Origin: Plantago major
Lineage: Eukaryota > Streptophyta > Magnoliopsida > Lamiales > Plantaginaceae
Direction of reading: 5' to 3'
DNA: 64,000 nt
NCBI GenBank assembly: GCA_026545765.1
Contig: CM048842.1
Coordinates: forward strand, 22,346,667 to 22,410,666
The position numbers and the translations under genes were made by a program. The notes under the pieces are model-generated. The model searched no databases. It was not told the DNA's origin and saw nothing but the letters and a program-made list of their open reading frames with translations. Numbering within the stretch: position 1 is the first letter of the stretch; every line of letters begins with the position of its first letter. Shown piece by piece: positions 32,060 to 42,555 of this stretch.

Positions 32060-33711
32060 TGTTAGTCCAGATAACGGCAAAGTAAAAGACTAGAGGGGGG
32101 GGGGTGAATAGTCTTTTAAAACTTTTGTCGATAAAAACTATTTCTCAGATATCTGAGTAGATATCTGATACTTATAATCAGAGCGCGGAAGACTTAAGAT
32201 AGATAAGTGCAGAAACAGTTAAAGTGTGTGTGTGTGTGTTCTTTGAAATGTAATCTGAAAAGTAAATAACACAGCAAGTATAGTGGTATCTGGAGGTGGC
32301 GTAATCCTCCAACTAATCCACTTCGGTCTTCCAAAGACCTAGAATTCACTAGAATAGATAATTGAGGTCACCTTACAAAAATCCTATTCTAAGATTCCTT
32401 AAACAGATGTTTCCCAACCAAATGTTCCCCCTGAGTTGTTCCCCGGCTTTCACAGCCAAGTACTTCCTGTACTCAGAAACCTTTTTGAGCTATTCCCTAG
32501 CTTCCCAAGCTAAGTACTTCCTGTGCTCAATAACCTTGGAGTTATTCCTTAGTTACCCAAATCAAGTACTTCCTGTACTCCACGCCAGTGATGGTGTTGG
32601 TTTTGGTTTGAGTTGTCAGATGAGCTTCTTTATTAACTTTTCAGTTAATCAGATAGCTCTATGAATCAAGTATACTTAATACACTTTTCAATGTATGGTA
32701 TCTTGTTCTTTTTACTGACCCAAGTCTTAGATAAATGTTCAAGAGAATGAATCTCAGATACTTGATCTTTCAATTCAACTCTTTCACATATAGCAGTGCT
32801 TGTTTAGGATCAAGACACTTAGAACTTCAGTGTTACTCAAGATCAAGAGCTTTGGTCGCAACAGAAAGCTTTGAGGATAAGTAATTTGCTTGAGATAGCG
32901 AGATAAGTGTTCAGTGTAAGTTCTTCAGGTTGTGTGTCTTCTCAAGTTGTCTAAGTGTTGATATTAATAGATGAATTTGAATGCCGTTGAATATTATCCG
33001 TTAGGCTTAAATCAAATTCAAACTATTGATATCTGTGTATAATCTTATGTGAGTTTGTCTTCTTCTTCAGAAGCTACCGTTGCTTTTGTTCAGACATCTC
33101 TGTCCGTGCATTTAATGCATTGTACTATACTTTTGTCCTGTAGTGCCAATGGAACTATGCTTTTTACCAGAGACAACCTTGATCAGATTTCTCTGATTCT
33201 TTGCACGTTCTTATCTTTAACTTCAGATACCACTTTTATTGAAACAACTTTGTTTGCAATATATATATTTCTTTTTCAGAAATGTGGTTAAAGCTCAAGG
33301 TATCTGAGAATAGATATCTGTGGACACTTTCCTTGTTTTCAAATAGACCTTTTATTTCTCAGATATCTCTTGTGACACAATTTATTTAAAACTATTCGTG
33401 TCTTCAAGATATCTGGCCAAGGTATCTGTAAAACTGTTTCAGTAATCTTGTGCAGTCTTCAAATCTTCAATGTCGTTGAACTTGTTCTGCTTGGATGTCT
33501 TCTTCTTGTTCATAAAATAAAAATTACATTTTGAGACCTAACATCCTATACAAGATTAGCTAGACTATCATACTTAGTGGGTTTCCTCTTTTACAATGTT
33601 CAAGTGAACCAAGAGTACTAATCACCTTTCTGAGACTAATATAAGTCATCATGTTGCTGATCAAAATCTAAACAGATATTTCTAACAAAATATCTAACAA
33701 ATTTCCTAACA
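32060..33711 (-). repeat. Element A 5' LTR
   Basis: Partner of 17656-19314. The hairpin with a G10 loop is at 32084-32117, the palindrome TGCATTTAATGCA at 33107-33119, and a TATA-like GATATTAATA (reverse strand) at 32960-32969. Its outer end carries about 12 extra bases (TGTTAGGAAATT on the sense strand) beyond the TGTTAGATATT that begins the other LTR; the GATTG duplication follows directly. Confidence 0.9.
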
Positions 33712-33716
33712 GATTG
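33712..33716. repeat. Target site duplication of element A, right (GATTG)
   Basis: Matches 17651-17655 exactly. Element B gag continues on the other side. Confidence 0.9.
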
Positions 33717-33850
33717 TCATTGCTGTTTTCTTCTGCACCCATGTTGCTGGATTCTTCCACTGTGGCAGTAAACAGTCTTCACCTTTCAAGCTTATCTATG
33801 TCGTCTTTAAGCGGTACTACTGGTGTTCCTGCACTTCTCCTGCCTTGCAT
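33717..33850 (-). pseudogene. Element B gag, N-terminal part
   Basis: The likely start codon is at 33850 (MQGRRSAGTPVVPL). The segment is polar and includes NMGAEENSND before element A interrupts it; the other side continues with NPYGNVDTSELEQLL at 17655 and below. A comparable leader is present in element C near 52599. Confidence 0.65.
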
Positions 33851-34155
33851 AAAGACTAACAGACAAACCTTTGCAGATACGAATATATAATACTAGAAGA
33901 AAATAAAAAGAAATCTAAAGTTACTTGTTTTTGGGTTTTTTAATAAGAGAATAAAGTAATACAGGAAAGAAAATATTTTTGGATTTTTTGCTGTGGAGAT
34001 AGATTCTCACAGATCTTATGATTTTTTTTTTGGGTTTATGCTATACATATTAAAAAGACAGTGCGTAAATTAAAAAGCGAAAGAAAGATTTCAATTTATC
34101 TCGGTCGATCGAAACTTGCTTGAGCGGTCAAGTGTCCCTGGCAGCGGCGAAATTT
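33851..34155 (-). promoter_or_regulatory. Element B leader with primer binding site
   Basis: A 5' untranslated leader. A diverged Athila primer site lies at about 34134-34151, next to the LTR. Compare the intact TGGCGCCGCTGCCGGGGAA of element C. No gene is seen. Confidence 0.7.
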
Positions 34156-35793
34156 TGATGTGCACTCAGAGATTTCGTTTTTCGTTGTAGAACCTGTAAT
34201 CTCCAAATACAATCAAGGTTAAATTAATAAGTCGAAAGTCCTCAAATCCACATTTTATAGCGGAAAGTTGACTCGGGATGTCGTTCTCCATGGACACATT
34301 GCATAGGAACAAGCAAATAACGTTTAAAATTGAATGCGCAAAAGTAAACAGTTCTTTATCTCAGACAGAATAATCTGTTCGCCGTAAACCCAAAATTGCT
34401 TTGTTGTAAATTAATGATGGAAAGGCGTAAAGGTTCCCCAACCTCCCTCTATTATGCTACTCCCAACTTCCTACTTAAAATCCTACGCAGTTACCTCTAA
34501 CGACAGTAGGGCATAATACTATGGTGCTCAAGGTGTAGTCGGAACGAGTACCTCTACTCAGTTCAATGAAACTACCGTGTCACTCAGCAGAACATCACAC
34601 CACGAAGGATGTATAGAGTTGTATAACCACGATTTATGTCAAATAACTATTCCATTAACATATCCCGGTATGTAAAGAAGTAGCAAAAGCAGAGTTATGA
34701 CGGTTCTCCTTTATAAAATGAAATTAGATACTCATAGTAACAAAGAACAGTAATCGAAATCTAAGAATAAAGGAAGAAGAAGAAGCTTAGTCTATGTTGT
34801 TCTTGATGTCTTCGTGCTGCTGCTTCTAGGTTTTCCTCCTTTTAGATGCCTGACGGCCAGCGGGTTGGGGTTTCACTTCCCCGAGGACTAGTTCTCTCTC
34901 AAGGAGAGCTTCTTTGTGAGCTATATGAAATCTGAGACCCCTGAGGTCTTATTTATAGGTGAAATTTCGACCTCCAAACCGCCATTCTTCAATAAGGAAG
35001 GTTTAGGAAGGCGGGCCTCAGCCTGACAGGCCAACAAAGCATCCCTGGAGAAACAGCAAGTTCACTGCAGTCGCCTGTGGACCGCAGTGACCCCTACTAC
35101 GGTCCCCTGGTGGCCACCAAGTGCGATTGCTGCAGACTCGAATCTGTTTTCTCCGTTCTTCAATTTTGGGCTTCGTAACTTCGTTTCCTCGAAAAGTGGT
35201 CTTCTACAAAGTTGTTCCATCTTCAATTATCTTCGCATCAGTTGGTCGCATGACATGTTTTCACTCCTCGAACTCCGTGCAATGGTGAATCCGGCGTAGT
35301 TACTTTCTTGTCCCGATTTGGCATAATTATGCCGTTTTGGTGCCTGAAATCGTGCAAAGACGAAAGTCGGCCTTAGTGATCCGACGGTGCCGAGTGGAAG
35401 GGCCGTCGCTCAACGGCCTTAGTGATCCGACGGTGCCGAGTGGAAGGGCCGTCGCTCAATCCAAAATCCTACGACTTTCTTACTATTTCTTAATACTCAA
35501 CGATGACTTTGGTTTACTAGAGGCATCGGCATATTGTTTTAGCTCGGTGGGTTCCGTCGTTTCTATGGTTATTTCTTAAACGGTGAGGTCTTCTCTATAC
35601 ACCGGAGCCCGTCGGTCCACACAGTTGTCCATGTACCAGTCGAAGATTCGGCCGCGGTTCTCAAAACCGCGATCATGACCTACATAAAACACGTAAAGTT
35701 GGTAATTGACCATAAAATGATACAAATATTGCATCTAGGGCAAAAGATGAGGGTCTAAAAGTATGCTATATCGCACATTTCATTGTCACATCA
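34156..35793 (-). repeat. Element B 5' LTR
   Basis: Sense strand TGATGTGACAATG ... GTGCACATCA. A TATA box (TATAAATAAG, sense) lies at 34948-34957, and an ACTGCAGTC/GACCGCAGT hairpin at 35064-35088. Compared with the LTRs of C it holds an extra block of about 310 bp (35357-35667). Confidence 0.85.
35357..35667. other. Foreign block inside element B LTR
   Basis: The LTRs of element C run straight from TCGTGCAAA to the TCCTCAAAAACACGATC stretch; element B has about 310 bp between. The block is more GC-rich than its surroundings. It holds a 46-bp tandem duplication (35368-35413 and 35414-35459, starting CGGCCTTAGTGATCCGACGG). A coding-like stretch lies on the minus strand at about 35658-35483, including RGRIFDWYMDNCVDRRAPVY. 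Its source is unknown; it could be a captured host exon or part of another repeat. Confidence 0.5.
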
Positions 35794-36770
35794 ACAGTGT
35801 TGCCTCTGATTTTCTCCAGGCTTTTTCCTGGCCTGTTAGGCTAAGGACCGCCTTCCTAAACCTTCCTTATTGATCAATGGCGGCCAGAGCACGAAATTTC
35901 AACTATAAATAAGACATCAGGGGTCTCATAATTCTACACCGCTCACAAAGCAGCTGCCTGAGAGAGAACCAGTCCACGGGAAAGTGAAACCCCAAAACCA
36001 CTGGCCGTCAGGCACCCGTAAGGGGGAAACCCGGGAAGCAGCACGAAGACATCAGAGACTAAGCTGCTTCTTCTTCTTCTTCTTCTTCTTCTTCTTCTTC
36101 TTCTTCTTCTTCTTCTTCTTCTTCTTCTTCTTCTTCTTCTTTCTTTCTTTCTTTCTTTCTTTCTTTTCCTATTTTTCGATTTATGTCTTTAGATATGAGT
36201 TGCTAACTTTCTCTTGTAAAGGCGAACCGCCGTAACTCTGCTTTTGGTACTTCTTTATATACCGTGATATATTATTGGAATAGTTATTAGACATAAATCG
36301 TGGTTGTACAACTCTATACATCCTTCGTGGTGTGATGTTCTGCTGAGTGACACAGTAGTTTCACTGAACTGAGTAGGAGTACTCGTACCGATTGCGCCTT
36401 AACACAGTATTATTATGCCCAGTTGTCGTTAGAGGTAATCGCGTAGGATTTTAGCTAGGAAGTTGGGAGTAGCATAGCAGAGGGAGGTCGGGGAACCTTT
36501 ACGCCTTTGTACCATTGATTACATCTTTTCAAATTAGGGTTTACTACAAATTAATCATTTTGTCTGCAATCAATCTATTTACTTTTCTGCACACAATTTA
36601 CAAATGTTATTTGCCTGTTCCTATGCTAAGTGTATGTGGAGAACGACATCCCGAGTTAACTTACTGCTATTGCTGTAGTTTGAGAGCTTCCGACTAATAT
36701 AAATTTAATCATTAATTGTAATTGAGGATTACAGGTACTGCAACGTTTTCAGATCCTTAAGTGAACATCA
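35794..36770 (+). repeat. Athila-like LTR fragment E
   Basis: This matches the B and C LTRs in reverse orientation. It starts about 500 bp into the LTR and ends at GTGAACATCA, corresponding to GTGCACATCA. A TATA box TATAAATAAG lies at 35904-35913. It contains the large CTT repeat. It abuts the outer end of element B, and may be the remainder of D's 3' LTR split by B. Confidence 0.75.
36067..36166 (+). repeat. Microsatellite (TTC)n followed by (TTTC)n
   Basis: About 25 TTC units are followed by about six TTTC units, within LTR fragment E. The B and C LTRs have only a short GAAGAAGAAG run at the same place. Confidence 0.95.
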
Positions 36771-37740
36771 CGGGGCAATTGCCCCAGAGCCTGGACGCAG
36801 CCATAAAGAGCTACGTTTCCAGGCCGGAGCGGGCGATCGCGCGCTCCGATCTGCCAGTTTCTGGCGTTACTTTTTCTCTGATTCTGCATTTTAACTCTAG
36901 ATTTGTAATTTAAACTATCACGTTTTCATTTCACACAATATTTGGGAGTCTTTTTAGAGGTCTAGGGTTCCAAGAATCATCCATCTGATTGAAGTTGGAG
37001 TCTTGGTTAACCATTTAGCTGAAGAATCTTCCTGTAAATAGTACTATTTCACCATTGTTATCCATTGGAGCTCAGTTATTCAAAGTTATTCGGTAATTCT
37101 ATATCGTTTCTCTTTTATTACTTCTTATGTATGTTTTTGTCTATGTTTATCATATCTCTTACCTGTGAAATCATGAGTATGAGTAGCTAAACAACACCCA
37201 TGGGTTGGTGGTGAAATCTTGAGCATGCTAGTAATGGTCTTTGGATGAAATACACTGTTCTTCATTTGTTGAATTCTTGCAAATCGTTTGTTAGTTCAAT
37301 GTCTTAGCAATCGTTTTCTAATACCCAAAATCCACAAGAGGGATTCGCACCCTCAAGGTTAATTACGATTTAAGCCCAACACATTCGACTACAAACGTTG
37401 ACTAGTAGAATTGACGACTCTACTACGTTGATAAAATGTTTTCACTTTCAAAAGTCGTGTATTCCATTGCATCCTTATACTAGATAGTTCATGATGAAAC
37501 CACCACCCCATGTCTCCTTTTTTATAATAAAACCCGTGTTTGTTGTTTACTATCTGTGTGATTTGCAAAATAAAGAATTGGAGGTCACAAGATGCAATTC
37601 TAGACAAACTACTTCTTTAAAACAGTGGCAAGCCTAGTTAAGTCCTACGAGAATGACACTCGGGGCAACTTGTCAACTCACTACGTGCTTTTCTAGTGAT
37701 CCTTGATATTGCTCTTGGCTAAACAAATTAAGGACTTGAT
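36771..37740. other. Unassigned, repetitive-looking non-coding DNA
   Basis: No coding region is supported. It starts with a GC-rich patch holding a near-perfect 22-bp palindrome at 36826-36847 (GGAGCGGGCGATCGCGCGCTCC). An AT-rich part follows, with a phrase common in plant LTR elements (TGAGTAGCTAA at about 37178). It may be an old LTR of another family; I cannot set ends. Confidence 0.4.
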
Positions 37741-38460
37741 TTGACGCATCAAAAAGTCCCAAAGAAATCTGTTGGGAAAGTTCTGAAAAAGTAACACTGC
37801 ACTGAAAAGTGTAATCACCCACAGTGTTATGTCTCTAAGAAAGGGAAGATTGCTGGAGCTGGCAAATTCTCTAATGTATTTTTTTCTGGAAAGAAAGATG
37901 ACCCAGAGACTAGTAAGGCTACTGAGAGGAGATTTGAGTCTGCACCTCGTGCTCAAAATGGCATTGTCTATAAAGCCATCGGGAAATAACTTGCTCATGA
38001 ATACAAGCTAGAGCAAGAGCGATGGATAACATCTAGGGTTGCTCACAACAATCATCAGAAGAGGAAGAAAGATCAAACCACAAGCAAGATGAATATCAGG
38101 GCTAGAACAAATCTGAATAGCAAAGCTCAGTTCGCTGAAAAGCAGACTCAACAACCTGACAGGTATCTGAGAGCACCACGAGAAGCACCAAGGAACACAC
38201 ATAGAAGGAAAATAGTTCTTGATAATAATGATACTTATCATTTACCTAGAATACCTCATGTTCCTGCCAGACAAAAGCAAACTTCTAAGAACTTCATTCA
38301 AAAATGAATTCCTACTGGGAGATCCTTTAGTCTAGATGGTTCCATTGTTGGAATAAGAATCTAACTCCATGTTTCCTGTTTTGTGCAGAACACTCTAAAG
38401 AAGAACCCAACGTGACATTTTGATAGTGGATGTGGGAAACACATGACAGGAGACAAAGCA
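37740..38460 (+). pseudogene. Element F gag end and protease
   Basis: The 37780-38330 part matches the end of element A gag (around the ACTGAAAAGTGTAA stretch and the RYLRAPREAPRNTHRRK region). Near 38415-38460 FDSGCGKHMTGDKA gives the protease active site. Fragmentary. Confidence 0.7.
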
Positions 38461-39700
38461 AATCTGGTCAATTATAGAGTATGCAATTCAGGACCCAACT
38501 ATAGAGTATGCAATTCAGGACCCGACATCAGGATGTGGAGATCTACAAATTGGAGCCCTTACAATCACTAGAGTACTGCATGTGAAGGGATTGAAATATA
38601 ATCTTCTTTGCATGAGTCAATTTGCTGACAAAGGGTTCTCAGTGAACATTAAATCTAAATTCTGCAAATTGATTGACAATGAGTCAAAGAAGGTATTCTT
38701 GGTTGCTAGGCGGAAAAGGAAGTCTCTATGTTGCTGACTGGGCATCTGCCACAACTAAAGAATGCCTCATGGTGAGTCAATCCGATTACACTGAAGAAAA
38801 TTGGCAATGGCACAAAAGGATGAGTCACTTGAATTTCAAAACTCTCAACAAGCTAGCAAAGAAAGAACTGGTTGTTGGATTACCTAGGATGGCATGCAAA
38901 AAGGATGGTGTATGCTCAGCTTGCCAGCTAGGGAAACAAGCCAAAACATCTTTAAAGCCTAAAACTAGACATTCTAGTGTGAGGCCACTGCAACTGTTAC
39001 ATATGGATCTCTTTGAGTCCTCAGTAACCAGTTATGCAGGAAAGAAGTATGGTCTAGTTGTTGTAGATGACTACTCAAGATTCACTTGGGTTGTTTTTTT
39101 CAAACAGAAATCTGATGCAAGGGTCGAGATACCAAGCCTGTTGAATAAGCTTGAATTCATGACAAATGACAAGGTATATGTGATCAGAACAGACTATGGT
39201 ACTGAGTTTGTGAACCAGTACATAAAAGAATTTTGTACTTGCAAAGATATACAACATCAACTATCTTCAGTAAGCATACCACAACAAAATGGTGTTGCTG
39301 AAAGGAAGAATAGGACCCTAAAAGAAACAGCAAGAACAATGCTTGCTGACACTGAAATAAGTGACATATATTGGGTTGAAGCTGTAAACACAGCATGCTA
39401 CACTCAAAATAGATGTTTGATCAACAAACACCATGATAAGACTCCTTATGAGTTATTGATTGGTAGACAACCCTAGTATCAAACATTTAAGGGTGTTTGG
39501 TTGCAGTTGTTTTGTTCTTAACAATGGAAAAGAATATCTTAGAACATTTCAACCAAAGGCAGATGAAGGTGTATTTCTTGGTCATTCAATGAATAGCAAA
39601 GTGTACAGAATCTACAACAAAAGGACATAAAAGATTGTAGAATCTGTTCATGTAGTATTTTATGAAGGAAGCAAGAAAATACCTTTGAATGAAGAACTCT
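38461..39700 (+). pseudogene. Element F integrase region
   Basis: Contains the pre-integrase zinc block (WQWHKRMSHLNFKTLNKLAK ... CSACQLGKQ). The integrase core has LLHMDLFESS and VVDDYSRFTWVVFF, then IRTDYGTEFVNQYI and IPQQNGVAERKNRTLKE, supplying the three acidic residues. NTACYTQNRCLINKHHDKTP follows, as in A. Mostly open, with a few breaks toward the RT side. Confidence 0.85.
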
Positions 39701-40047
39701 CAGATAGGTTCAAAAAACTTATGATCAAGGATTCTGAACAACAATCCCAGCAAGAAAATAATTTTGTCATTAACTTAGAAGATGAGTCTGACGAAGAAAG
39801 ATAATCTTTGCCATGTAAGAACCAGATGACTCTAAGACATGATGAAGACTTTTCTATGAGAAATCCAGAAATGGATCAAGACACTGAGAATCTTCATCAT
39901 GAAGAGGTAACTGAGCAGGCAGATGTTGTGAATCCTATCTCAGATAACCCAGATACTGAACAAGTGTTAGATATCCCAAGCACATTGCAAGTTCCTGATA
40001 TCTCAAATACTGAACAAGTATCTTATCAAGATCATCATTATACATAA

Positions 40048-41741
40048 ATGAATCACAATGAGAATGATCCTACTAGTTCTAAACCCATTATGAAATGGAT
40101 AAGAGATCATCCTGCAAAGGATGTGATAGGTCCTTTAGGCCAAGGGGTAAGAACTAGGAGAGAAATTGCTGAAAATGCAAATTCTCTCATGGATGTTTCA
40201 TCTCAGACAATGAACCAAAGACCATTGAAGAAGCATTAAGAGACCAAGACTAGATCTCAACAATGCAAGAGGAATTGGATCAATTTGAGAGAAACAAAGT
40301 CTGGAAACTAGTTCCCTATATTGATCAAATATCTGTCATAGGAACTAAATGTGTTTTCAGAAACAAGATGAATGAATCTGGTGAAATACCAGAAACAAAG
40401 CAAGGTTGGTTACCAAGGGATTCACCTAGACTGAAGGACTAGATTTTGATTAGTCATATGCTCCAGTTGCATGATTGGACGCAATCAGACTGTTTCTACT
40501 CTTTGCAGCTCATAATGACTTTAAGGTTTACGAAATGGATGTCAAGAGTGCATTCCTAAATGGTGAGCTTGCTGAGGAAGTCTATGTTGAGCAACCACCT
40601 GGTTTTGAAGTTTCCTCAGAAAGCAAGATGGTCTATAAGCTTCAGCAAGCTCTGTATGGACTTAAACAAGCTCCAAGAGCATGGTATGACTCACTGGCCA
40701 AGAACTTGCTGGAAAGTGGATTCAAGAAAGGAGAAGTTGACAAAACTTTCTTTACATTGAACCATGATGGGAAACTACTCATAGTACAAGTTTATGTTGA
40801 TGACATAATCTTTGGATCTAAGGACAAGAAACTTTATGAAGACTTTGCTGAGCTCATGAAAGTAAATTTGAGATGAGCATGATGGGAGAATTGAACTATT
40901 TCCAGGGTTGCAAGTCAAGCAACTTAATGATGGAATATTCATTAGTCAAACAAAGTATGCAAAAGACATGCTCAATAAGTTTAATCTAAAGCCTTCTGAA
41001 CAGAATGCTAAGATACCTATGAGCATTGGAACCAAAATAACCTATACTGAATCTGACAAGAGTGTTGAAGAACACAAGTATAGGAAACTGATTAGGTCTC
41101 TACAATACCTCACAACAAGCAGACCAGATATTCAATATGCAGTTGGTGTATGTGCAAGGTTTCAAATAAATCCTATGCAATCACATTATAATACTGCTAT
41201 GAAAATTCTAAGTTATGTAAAGGGTATAGTAGAAGCTGAATTGTGGTATCCAAATGAATGTGGCTTGAGTTTAGTTGGCTACTCAGATGCTGACTAAGCT
41301 GGATCAATGCTTGATAGAAAAAGTACATCAGGAACCTGTCAATTCCTTGGTACTAGATTAAAATCATGGTTCAGCAAGAAGGAAAACTCAATTGCTACTT
41401 CAACCACATAAGCAGAGTATATTGCTACTGGGTGTTGTGGTTCACAGATCTTGTGGATACAACAACTTAGAGACTATGAGATCAATGAAGAGAAAACACT
41501 AATTTTATGTGACAACACAAGTGCTATTGCCATAACTCAGAATCTTAAGTTCCATGCAAGAAAAAAGAACATTGATGTTAGACACCACTTCCGTACAGAT
41601 CATGTTGAAAAAGGCAATATTGAGATACTCAAGATTAGCACAGAAGAACAACTTGCAGATATCTTCACAAAACCTGTGCAAGAAAGCAGATTCCTAACTT
41701 TAAGACATAGTCTTGGGTTAATGGAATTTCCAAGGTGCTAA
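40048..41741 (+). pseudogene. Element F reverse transcriptase-RNase H
   Basis: Collinear with 26102-28120 of [19 protein letters not shown], then [33 protein letters not shown] and [10 protein letters not shown]. RNase H follows with [14 protein letters not shown] and [14 protein letters not shown], ending LGLMEFPRC. Broken in several places, unlike the open copy in A. Confidence 0.88.
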
Positions 41742-42555
41742 ATTGGTCACTGAGACGGGGACTCAGTAAGCCAAAAGAGAAGAAAAAGGCTTGGTGAAAA
41801 GAAATGTACTTTATAAGAGAAAGAGATATCTGAGACAGGCACTCAGATATCAAGGCTAAGTGTGAAAATAGTTTAAGAGGTAGCTGAAACGGGTATTCAG
41901 ATATAGAAGGCCACTGAGTTAGGGGGAACACAAAAGGAGAAAAGTCGACAACCAGTACAATCTATCAGTAGTCAACTATGACTTGTGTTTTGTAAATTTC
42001 AATTTTTATGAAAATTTCTAGAAAGACTAAATGCTTAATTAATAAGCTCATATATCAGTTTGTCTCCTAGTTATAGGTTACTGAAGAATTGAAAGAGACT
42101 CAGATAGCTATTAGCCAAATAGCATTAATTGGGCACAATTACATGTGTTGATTGTGATCATTGCTGAGAAAGCAATCTCAACCATTGAAAGATATGGCGT
42201 TAGCAATTCAACGGATCGGATGAGTCCCAACTGCCCACTGGCACTGTAACCCAATAATAGGCCCACTCGCATTTAATGCAAAACTACTTTTTCACCCACG
42301 CCTAAGTGCAGACTGCGAGTATGTATATACAAAATCAATTTCTATCTATGTATTTGCATTGCTATAAAGAAGTTTTTGGCAAAGGAAATCACTTTAGCCT
42401 AAACTCACATTTTCACAAGCACGAAAATAGCAAAAACACAACTTTTCTCTACAAATCTTCTCTTCAAATCGTCTGAATTTTTCTGCAAAGAATTACTTAA
42501 AGAAATTCGATACTAATCTCTTTCGAACACTCAAACTCCTACAACTATTTAAGAG
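41742..42555 (+). promoter_or_regulatory. Element F spacer: hairpin array and internal promoter
   Basis: Three hairpins: 41749-41767 (arms ACTGAG and CTCAGT, loop ACGGGGA), 41825-41851 (10-bp arms GATATCTGAG and CTCAGATATC, loop ACAGGCA) and 41884-41900 (arms CTGAA and TTCAG, loop ACGGGTA). A purine tract AGGGGGAACACAAAAGG lies at 41921-41937. The promoter part has GCATTTAATGC at 42269-42279, GGCCCA beside it, and TATAAAG at 42363-42369, 187 bp before the accessory start codon. Confidence 0.65.

Larger units (their letters stand above)
17656..33711 (-). mobile_element. Ty1/copia SIRE-lineage element A, near full length
   Basis: About 16 kb, flanked by GATTG duplications. Minus-strand order: 5' LTR, primer site complementary to initiator tRNA-Met, UBN2-type gag with coiled coil, protease, integrase, RT and RNase H (copia order), a hairpin array, an internal promoter, a long accessory ('env-like') gene, a polypurine tract and the 3' LTR. 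The large LTRs, coiled-coil gag and post-pol gene place it in SIRE (Maximus). The two LTRs differ by a few percent by eye, suggesting insertion on the order of a million or a few million years ago. Broken, with roughly ten or more breaks; RT-RNase H is fully open. Confidence 0.92.
12473..35793 (-). mobile_element. Athila-like non-autonomous Ty3 element B, interrupted by SIRE element A
   Basis: Minus-strand order: 5' LTR 34156-35793, primer binding site, gag (cut in two by element A at the GATTG duplication), a coiled-coil and protease-like region, the post-coding marker, a downstream ORF, and 3' non-coding DNA that stops at 12473 with no 3' LTR. Nothing resembling RT, RNase H or integrase is present between the protease-like region and the marker. 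The same plan is seen in element C, so lack of pol looks like a family trait. Broken, with several breaks besides the insertion. Confidence 0.8.

Noticed and set aside
35984-36235. 83-codon frame with a long phenylalanine run
   Set aside because: It is the translation of the TTC/TTTC microsatellite.
36771-37740. A defined solo LTR
   Set aside because: One common LTR phrase is present, but I cannot find paired ends, a primer site or a polypurine tract.
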